From: Sorghum bicolor
Lineage: Eukaryota > Streptophyta > Magnoliopsida > Poales > Poaceae
Reading direction: 5' to 3'
Assembly (NCBI RefSeq): GCF_000003195.3
Contig: NC_012878.2
Span: forward strand, 43,111,821 to 43,175,820
Length of the DNA stretch: 64,000 nucleotides
How positions within the stretch are numbered: position 1 is the stretch's first letter; the number at the start of each line of letters is the position of its first letter. Positions 55,736 through 64,000 of the stretch are shown piece by piece. Position numbers and translations under genes: made by a program. Below the pieces are notes generated by a model. That model made no database searches, was not told the DNA's origin, and worked only from the letters and a program-made list of their open reading frames with translations.

Positions 55736-57297
55736 TGCCAAACCTATCCCTCATACCACTTAAGCCAAGTTGTCATCCCCAGCATGACATGAGAGACGCG
55801 GTATTGAAATATGCAATTGCTCATCTAAATAAATAACAAATGGGATCTACAAGCGCACAGATTAATACCGATGCAGCATTTTAACTGGGAAGTATTCCAG
55901 GTATCGTTATTTATATTTTTACCACTGGGAAGGGATTAGCAATCAACAATGTTGATTATAGAATGGAATATAGCTTTGAGTATCTATCATTGCATGTATA
56001 ATTGAGAACATTTATCTAACTCTTTTAGACAGGGATAAGTGTCACATAAAAGATATATAAAGTAATGAATAGTGACAAAGATAATTAATGTGATCAGCAT
56101 AACATAGCCACATATAAATATGATAAGCACCTCAATTAGATATTCTAGCAAGTCATTAGCATGGAATTAGAACGAACTACAAGAATATTTCCTAAGTTAT
56201 TCTCAACTATACAGTCTAGCATATCATAGTTAGTGCAATTATACTTAGCAATCATTGTAAGACAAGACTACGCTCATGCATAGTGATATTAGCAAGGAAT
56301 ATGAGAAACATCGTAATCACTCCCCTGTAATAATGTTGCTCTGCCAGCCCAATACACGAGAGGGGGACTATATAAGAATCAATGATGCTGTCACTATCAC
56401 GAACTACCCCGCGATCTGGCATATTGGGTACAATCGTAGATAAATACGGTATAAGCACCACACCTACACAATATCTATCATTTACCCATGGATTCGATGG
56501 ATAAACGCTATACGATCCTAAACATGTATATAATTCCAATCTAACTAAGCCAAGTATATAACTATGATAAACTAATAACAATATAATTGCGAATATAAAC
56601 AAGTAGAGCAAAGTCATAATTAATATGTTGAAGTAGAACAAAGTCATATTCATAATATTGAAGAACAAAGATGAACAATTGAAGAACAATAGAGAATTAC
56701 CAATAATCCTCTTGACAGAACCGGAAACCAATCGAAGATTGACTCCTTCTAGTTCTAATCCTATGTAGCTATGCTAATCTAGATGTCTAATTGATGTGGT
56801 GGCTCTAGGCTTGATCAGAGGCTTCTTCTCCCTTGATGAATAATGAATTAGGGTTGAGAGGCTCTCTCCTCCAGGGGCCAGGGGGTCTGGTTTTATAGTC
56901 CCTCCAAGAGAATATGGGTCATCGGATCAAACCGACATTGATTGAACGGTTATCCTTGATCCTTTAGGTTGGTGGAGCGTAATCCGAAAGAGAGTCCTGA
57001 TTGGACTCCAGAGGTGGGCGGGCGCCCTGGGCCAGGCTCCGTTTCGCCTCCGCTTCATTCTCGTGGCTTCTAGAGTCTACTAGATGTAAGATAATTGCGC
57101 GGTACGTTAATATCTCTATGTAATCCCGATGTGTGGGCCTTTCTTCTGTATTTCCTGATAACCCCCTGCAGAAATAGACAAACACCAAAACTCGTGGAAT
57201 TCTGTCAGATAAAACCCTAAGTCTGGATGTTGATTTCATTTGGATCCTTTTCTTTGTTTATTTGTTAATTAAATTTGATACTTAAGGACCATCAACA
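55736..57297 (-). repeat. LTR (1562 bp) of an Athila-like Gypsy
   Basis: In its own orientation it starts TGTTGATGGTCC and ends GGTTTGGCA. A TATA box (ACTATAAAACC) lies near 56890-56903. It is bordered by a polypurine tract on its right and a primer binding site on its left. It is thus the 3' LTR of the element to the right, with a second internal region once present to the left. Confidence 0.8.
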
Positions 57298-57314
57298 AAC
57301 TCCCCCAAGCTTAC
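57298..57314 (-). promoter_or_regulatory. Polypurine tract
   Basis: The minus strand reads AAGCTTGGGGGAGTT and the LTR TGTTGATGG follows. This confirms the minus orientation of the element to the right. Confidence 0.8.
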
Positions 57315-59426
57315 CTCTTGCTCGTCCCTGAGCAAGGATATTCTCAGTGATGGATCAGAAGTTATTGTAATGCCTTTAAAAGTTGACGGTACACATGCTT
57401 TTAAATAAGATTTCATCTCTGAGTTAGAGTAAACTGTCAAGACTTAAAACTTACTTTTACCTGTCACCATGGGACTTGTAACCGTCACTTCTATCTTGAG
57501 TAGTTAACAGATAGAACAGTCTAGTCAAGTGCCATGTCTCTTATTCTTGATCAGCTATAGCTCTGGAGTTTTTGCAGATTTTCAAATAAAACTCAGAGAT
57601 TCCTTGTATGATTCTCTCAAATCTCTCTTTTCTGGTATTTCTGGATCCTTACCAAGGCAGTGATGGTACATGCCTTCTCTCAAAGTATGTGGTATTTGTG
57701 GTATAAGGCATAGTGACATTGCCTTCTCTCCCACCCTACTCTAATAAGGCTTTAATATCTGGAGCTCATAGGTGGGAGATAAAATATACATACTTACAAG
57801 ACATTTATTGCATAGTCAAACTATGGATCCAAAGAAACAAGCCAATAAGTCAAATCAAGATGTGCATGTGTGGCGAATGAATGGTGTATGGTGATGATGG
57901 TGATAACAATGGTGAAAGTCTAATTCTACTTTTGCTCTTTGAGGGGATACATACCTTTCTTGCTTTTGTTTGAAACTTTTTTTAAGGAGAATGAGATGCT
58001 CTTCTTTTTCTTTCCTCTCAGGTGGGTATCTTGTACCCCTAATTCTACTGTCGGACACTTGTCCATTTTTACCTCTCGTCTCACTTTTTCTTTTCTTTCG
58101 AGGTTCTGGGCACTTGCCCCTTTTTATTTCCTCGTATTTTTTTCTTTTTTTAAAGAGCACTCATCTCTTGAAATAATGTAGCAAGTGGTAGTAACCAAGA
58201 GAACTTGAGCATTTATTTCACAGGGGAAAACAGAAATATTTTTGGCTATTCTCTCCCGGATTAGGAGTAGAATATTTTTGAGTGGTTCTGGAGATGGAAA
58301 GGGGTGGATATATGTGGATGCGTACTTGCGGAGTAGAAGCAGCATGTGTGATTGAACGTACAAGTGAATCTTGATTTAACCACATGACAAGCTCCTAAGG
58401 GTCTACACAGCTTGACCACACTCAATGCTCATAAATAGTAAATATGTGGCTCAAAGTCTAGCAAGCATGTATATATGGCTTTGGTAGGAATTTAAGCTCT
58501 CGTCATACAGGAACTCATCATGCAATATTTAAAGATTTTTAAAGATAAAATTCTCCAAAATTCTAGCATCTTTAGGAACAGATAAATAGCAGCTCAACCT
58601 TCCCATATCGTATCCGTTAACAACTTAGACTTCAGATCAAGTTTTCTTCCCACAAGTTTAGGTTTAGAGCAAGCTTTAAATTATAACAGTTATGTCTAAA
58701 CTTGAGAGAGAACTCAAATTTGAAAATCAGGCAGAGCAACTATTCATCATATCCATGCTAGAGTTTTATTAAGATTCAGTTTAGCATAGCCACTTTATTT
58801 ATTTATTAAACACACTAAGCAAAAGATATATATATATATATAAGCACAAAATCTTTATTTGGTTTTTCATAGTTATGTATATTTATATTTTAATATAGTA
58901 TAAATATAAAGATAGATAGAAATACTTATCGGGATAAATGGAGGTGCTCTTTCCCAAGCTGAATGTTGACGTAATTTCTTCTGATGTAGCTAGCAGGTGG
59001 CAGAGGTGTATTTGAAAGTCGACAGTACCCTGACAGCAATTAGAATGTCCTCCGTCTACTAGTCTTCTTAAATCTTAAATTCTGTGGAGCTCAAATAGAC
59101 AACAAAGCTTTGTGGAACTGATTAAGTGTTAGCATAAATATCTAGCCTTTATCATGTTGAGACTCCTCAATAAATATTACTCTCTATTTTTATATTTTTA
59201 TTTTATAAAGCAGAAAAGAAATATTTATTTTGTTTTTATGCCACAACAGTGAATGTACTTATGGATTTTATGCCACTCGTATACTCACATGGGGCTTACT
59301 ATTTTTCACATTTTTATTTTCTTTTTTAGGATAGTATGAACATAATTAACTAAGCAGACTAATTGAAATAATTGAAAGGGAAAGGATAACTACCAAGTTT
59401 ACCTCTTGGCAAGGCGTTCGGTGTTT
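57315..59426 (-). other. Non-coding 3' region of the Athila-like element
   Basis: AT-rich with long T-runs, a TATATATATATATA tract near 58826, and no open frame of interest. In a full element RT and integrase would be expected upstream of such a region. Confidence 0.65.
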
Positions 59427-61078
59427 TTAAGTCCTCCGAACGGGACTTCTCCATTTTCTAGTTGTCCTGGGATTCATTGGGTGGCGTAGTCGGTGCTTCC
59501 GGCGGCGCCTCTTCTTTATCTTCTCTTTCCACACCTGACTCGGTGCTACGGTCTCCTCTAGATAATTCTGTTTAAACTGTATGTCTTCAGATCTTATCAC
59601 TTCTCCTTCGTAGTCTGCCCATCCGTCCTTGATGATTTGCCTCCTCTGGTTGTGGTTGCGTCGTCTTCTTCTTGTCTTGACCTGCTTAGAGTCTTCAACG
59701 ATATAGTTAGGGTCAGTAAAATAGCGGCGTACCTTCTCTGAGGGGAAGTGCATATGGACTTCTCCGGTTCCAATGTAGATGATTGCTTTAACGGTACTGA
59801 GGAATGGTCTTCCAAGGATGATGGGTGGATCGTATTCGTCTTCTCCCATGTCTATAACCTGAAAGTCTGTGAAGACAAAATAATCGTCTATTTTGACAGG
59901 GACATTAGCTACTATACCTTTAACCTCTCAAAATGTCTGATCTGCCATCTGGAGCTGAATGTATGTTGGTTTTAGGGGCATGGTTCCGAACAAGAGCCGA
60001 TAGGTGACTGCGGCCATTATGTTGACGCCCGATCCGGTGTCGCAAAACATCTTGTAGAAGTTGTACCCATTTATGGAGCAATAGATGCTTGGCATTCCTA
60101 GGTCGTCCTTCTTGGTCAGAAACGGTGACTTAAGTCTGTGATCTTGATCTCCATGAACTGCAGTGACCATCTTAGCTGACTCGGTCCACACTTGCTTGTT
60201 CCTGTTCCTCCTGTTGGTCCTCTTTCTTGGTTCATGTCGGGATTGCTCTGGGATTTGTGTAGTCTTGTTCTTGAAGAAAAATGTCTCCTTCCTCCCTTTG
60301 ATGTAGAAACTGATCTTGGCAGCACTAGCGTAGATGACAGCTCCCGAGGTGTTCAAGAATGGCCTCCCTAAGATGATGGGTGCCCTCTCATCATTACCGG
60401 TCTCTATCACCACGAAGTCTGCTGGGGCGTACAAGGTACCAACTCGGATGCAGAGGTTCTTCAATATTCCTTTTGGGAAACTTATTGTCTGATCTGCAAA
60501 CTGCAAACACATGGTTGTCTCTAATAAAGGATATATAAAGAATTTTTTATAGAGTACCCTGGGCATAATGTTGACACTAGAGCCAAAGTCACAGAGTACT
60601 TCTGGGAAGTCCACCATGCCGATGGAGATCGGGATGACGGGGCATCCTGGATCGCCTCTCTTGACCGGCAGAAGGTCAGTAGTAACTTCAGTGACGGGGT
60701 TACTCCAGTTACCTACATCAAACATGTCTACAAGATTTGCAAATTCTAATCCTTCCGGTTGTGATGGTATACCAGGTTAGTAGCAGGAACAGCAGCAGCT
60801 ATTTGATTTAACTGAGATTCAATCATTTTATTAAAGCTAATTTTATTCTTGATGACAGTAGAGAAATTATCCATTCTATTATTTATATTTTCTAGCATTT
60901 TATAATTAGATGCCAATTTCTTAGATAGATTATCCATTAGCTTTCCTTGATTAGACACTAACTCTCTCAGAGGTGGAAAATTATTATTATTATTATTATT
61001 GTAAGAATTGTTACCTTGATAATTACCTGAGTAGTTAGGCCTCTGTTGATTCCAATCTTGATTTTGTTGAGGACGGTT
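59427..61078 (-). pseudogene. Gag C-terminus with two tandem aspartic-protease domains
   Basis: From right to left. A Gln/Asn-rich gag end (61070-60980) leads to MDNLSKKLASNYKMLENI and KMIESQLNQIAAAVPA (60930-60790). After a frame change near 60770 comes protease 1: GDPGCPVIPISIG, LCDFGSSVNIM and APIILGRPFLNTSGAVI. A basic linker follows, then protease 2: DLGMPSIYCSINGYNF, FCDTGSGVNIM, and after a stop near 59930, PPIILGRPFLSTVKAIIYI. It ends in a very basic tail at 59427. In protease 1 the active-site triplet reads DFG in place of the usual D[ST]G. Two protease-like units are seen in some grass Athila relatives. Confidence 0.75.
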
Positions 61079-64000
61079 TGTAACATCCCCGATGTTACGG
61101 TGCCTAAAATCGGATCATGGCATCGTCAGCATTGCACAGCATAGTAGTAAGCACACCTTGATGCATCAACTTAAAATGAGTTTAATTTGGTTGAATGTGC
61201 TTAGGGACCTAAAGTGTGTTTATCTTGTATAGTGATGCTTGAGTTGGTTGCTAAAACCCTAGGGTAAAGGTTTTCCGAAGGCTTAGGGGGGGAAACCCTA
61301 AATTTTGAACCCTAGATTTGCCCCCTTTTGCACAATTTAAAAACTAAGCAAAATTTGAGGTTGGGTTCAAAAGCAAAGTTGTAGATCTTGTCAAGATGTA
61401 CAACTTTGGTGTTTTGAGTTTTTGAAGTTTCAATACAAAATTCAAAGTAATTTTGAAAATACAGATTTCCAGAAAGTGTCCCCTTTTCGAATTTAAACCT
61501 CCAATTCAAAATCCATTTGGAACTTTGAAAAGTGGTCAACATGAAAGTTGTAGAGCACAAAAAGTTGAGCAACTTTCATGTTGGGGGTTTTTCATGTTGC
61601 TTAGGAAAAACAAAAGTAATTTTGGAAATTCTGATTTGCCCCAATTCAAAAATTTGAATTTCCTTTGAATTGAGTTTTGATTTTCAAACTGGTTGGCCAA
61701 ATTAACCTTTTTCTACTCAGATTTAGTCTTGGGCACCAAAATAATAATTGTAGCTTATAAAATTCTGAGTAACTTTGGTTTTGGTGGGTTTTTGTCTTCA
61801 GTTCAAAATTCGGGCGAATTTCGCAAAACTCCAAATTGGGTGGATATGCACTGCTATAGTGTTGGGCAGGGGGGGTGCTCTGCCGCCGGGGTAGAGCCGC
61901 CTCCGCGCGCGACGCCACGCACAAGGCCACGCAGCTGCTTGCTGTTGTGCCTCACTCGACGTCCTCATCCGCATCGCAGGCGCCGTCGCGTGGATAAAGC
62001 CTCGGGTGGCCGGGACATTTCTTTTCTTCTCCTTGAACCTCATCGCCGTCGAGCACCCTGCGCCTCTCCAATTCGCCTCACCTGTTGCCGTTCCAAGCCA
62101 TTTGAGCACCCCAGCAGCTCCGCCTTGAGCCCGGCCACCGATTGCGCCCCCTAACGCAAACTCTAAGCCCCCATAAGCTACAACCGGGTCGTTTTCCTCT
62201 CCAGCTCCGGCCAAAGCGCCGCCGCAAGCATCCCACCGTGGCCAGCATCGCTTAAAGCCTTTCCACTGCTGTTTGTTGCTCGGCTGAAGTCATGTGCCCG
62301 TGACCGAAGGAGCGTCCGTTGAACCGAACCCCGAGGTCGGTGCTCCGTTCGAGGAAGTAGGATCCGAGACTTGGGAAGTCTCCGAGGGTCCCTCTCTGCC
62401 CTGCAACCAAGGCAAGCCCCGGATGCATTAACCCTTCCTTGAATGTTTTAAATCTTTTATCACTTATGAATTGAAAATGCTGCATTAGATAGTTGAGAAT
62501 TGGGTTAACCTACTTGCTGCATTTACTACCTTGTTATTTGTTATCTTGTCCTTGGCACCTGTTTTATTTTAAAAATGCGTAGTGATGCTTAGCCCTACTA
62601 CTAGATAGGTTTTCAAACATAGTTTGAAGGGTTGTTGTGGAATACACTTATGGTCAATGATGTTTCAACTTGAGACCGGTCGGTGGACTTGCTTTAAGAA
62701 TGGAGTCTTAAAGTAGTGTCTCCAACTGTGTCGGTTAAGGACCGGTCCGTTGGTGGCCTGATGGGTTGAGAATTTGTAGTACTGGCCACTTACCCTCGGT
62801 AAGCCCAGTCTTGTGATCCCTCGACGCGAACAGCTACTCGCGCACTGGGAGTGGAAAGATGGCGAGAGTAGCGTGTACCACCTTACGGGTCTGAGATGAC
62901 CGGGAAACATCTAGATCGGCTGTAGGAGGGTGGAGTACTGTGCTCTCGGGTGCCGCGAACCTGGTCAAATTTGGGGAGAGCTTGATTTGGGTTGACATAT
63001 GCAAGATTTGGTTCTACATATGTCGGGTGGTTAGGAACTCCAGCTGGATTGCTAAGCGGTTCGAATCGTCGTTGCTCCCCGATTGGGGGACTCAATCCAC
63101 TGACCCTCATCGTAGCTAAATATGCAACTAATTGGTAAAATGAGAAAGGGGGAAATGTCTCATGAAGTTCGGATCCCAATTCCCGGACTCAGAGTGACAT
63201 GAAGCTATGGCCGTTGGAGAGAAAGTACTTTAATTAAGGACTAGGAACTTACAGACTTGCCTGTGAGAAGCAACTAGATAGACTGTCCTCGAACTCCTCG
63301 GCCTCTGCGGGAGAGGAATTCGCGGGTAAAACTTGAAAGTAAGGATGCACGACTAGTAAGCTTCTTAGCAAAACACTTTGGCTCCTTGCTCAGCCACTCC
63401 TTGTCTACCCTAAGCCTGCATTCCTACTTTCTCCTCTTTTCCACCGGGTAAGTCTTGTTGAGTACTCCCGTACTCAGGGTTTTCCAACCCCCTGTTGCAG
63501 GTGAAGCGCAGGAGCAGACTTGTTTCGGACCCTGTTGTGTGACCTTCGTCGAGGTTGACGACGAAGAAGAGTGAGCGTGACCCATGGGCAGGGTCTGTAA
63601 ATTTGTAATCTCTGTACTAAAGTTTAAGCTGCTCTGCTGGCTCAGGCTTGTAATAATACTCTACTACTTGGAAGAACTCCTTTTGTAAATTAAGTTATGT
63701 AATACTTCCGCCGTTTTACTCTGAAATATTATTTTGGTCTTGTGTCGTTTGTGTTACTGCGTTGTCCTCGCAACGAATGATCCTGGTGTTAAGGTGGCCA
63801 CTTGCTATGCTGTAAGGGCGAGAAGAAGAAGTTCTCGTTAATTGACCATCACCAGTGGTCAGGACGAGCCGGCTTGGTACGCCACAGGTAGCAGTGGAAT
63901 GAGCGTCCAGCGATGCTCATCGGACTTCTAAAGTGGGAGGACTCCCGACATCACCGTCAGAGGTCCGTAGGACAATGACAGGTGTCGGTGGGCCCAATCA
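61079..64000 (+). mobile_element. Long Gypsy-type LTR (Tekay/Del-like), runs off the window
   Basis: Starts TGTAACATCCCCGATG inside the gag of the Athila-like element; the target duplication would be CGGTT (61074-61078). About 2.9 kb are visible with no gag-pol. Features shared with such LTRs: a GC-rich exon-like stretch (61870-62240) and GTTGAGTACTCCCGTACTCAG near 63458, followed by TTGCAGGTGAAG. The other end, and whether this is a solo LTR or a full element, lie outside. Confidence 0.72.

Larger units (their letters stand above)
55736..61078 (-). mobile_element. Athila-like Gypsy derivative with gag-protease but no RT seen
   Basis: 3' LTR and polypurine tract at the left end, two protease domains and a gag C-terminus at the right end, where it is cut by the LTR beginning at 61079. 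The 2.1 kb between protease and 3' LTR holds no RT, RNase H or integrase motif. The element may be a gag-only (TR-GAG-like) non-autonomous form, or a deletion derivative. Its 5' LTR lies beyond the window. Confidence 0.72.

Noticed and set aside
57855..58363. Lysine-rich and phenylalanine-rich frames
   Set aside because: They lie across T-rich tracts in the non-coding part of the Athila-like element and have no domain.

Overview
The window reads as nuclear DNA of a grass. The evidence is the content: Tat-type and Athila-type Gypsy elements, a Maximus/SIRE-type Copia, a CACTA element with TTGGCGAAG-type subterminal repeats, and a GGCC..TTTAGTTCC Tourist-like MITE. Together these suggest a panicoid such as a sorghum or sugarcane relative, but the species is inferred and not proven. 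There is one assembly gap (299 N). Most of the window is nested transposable elements; ordinary genes are few, short or broken.

Layout. 1-3203: flank with a small gene for a GRF zinc finger/coiled-coil/membrane-anchor protein. 3204-23003: a 19.8-kb Tat-type Gypsy element on the minus strand, bounded by AGTCT target duplications and inserted just after the GRF gene's stop. It carries broken gag-protease and pol on the minus strand and a spliced plant-mobile-domain (PMD) gene with its own TATA box on the plus strand. Two younger insertions sit inside it: an internally deleted Copia (4407-8106, duplication GGCGG) and a 3.9-kb solo LTR (17539-21434, duplication CTGAG). 23004-27727: a Myb/SANT-like gene relic, two MITE-class elements and an ACACGGAT-rich repeat family. 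27728-35103: a CACTA element (duplication ATT) with a TNP2-type transposase broken by one stop codon, a short second gene, the gap, and a copy of its own unoccupied target site.

35609-38263 is a small gene island. An RWP-RK (RKD-like) gene and an internally duplicated zinc-finger-like gene are arranged head to head, each with a TATA box. 38840-54265 is the most unusual part. It is a patchwork of host-gene pieces: tandem and inverted copies of a MUT9-like casein kinase C-terminus, the coiled-coil/XH half of an FDM/IDN2-like RNA-directed DNA methylation protein, and a Ulp1-like protease relic. The patchwork is bracketed and punctuated by the same minisatellite (core GATTTTACCCTAC). It could be one large gene-capturing element. 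The kinase inverted repeats could fold into long hairpin RNA.

54498-61078 holds LTR relics and an Athila-like element with two aspartic-protease domains but no reverse transcriptase seen. From 61079 to the window end a long Gypsy-type LTR interrupts that element's gag. Exon boundaries and protein family names were read by eye, without database searches.
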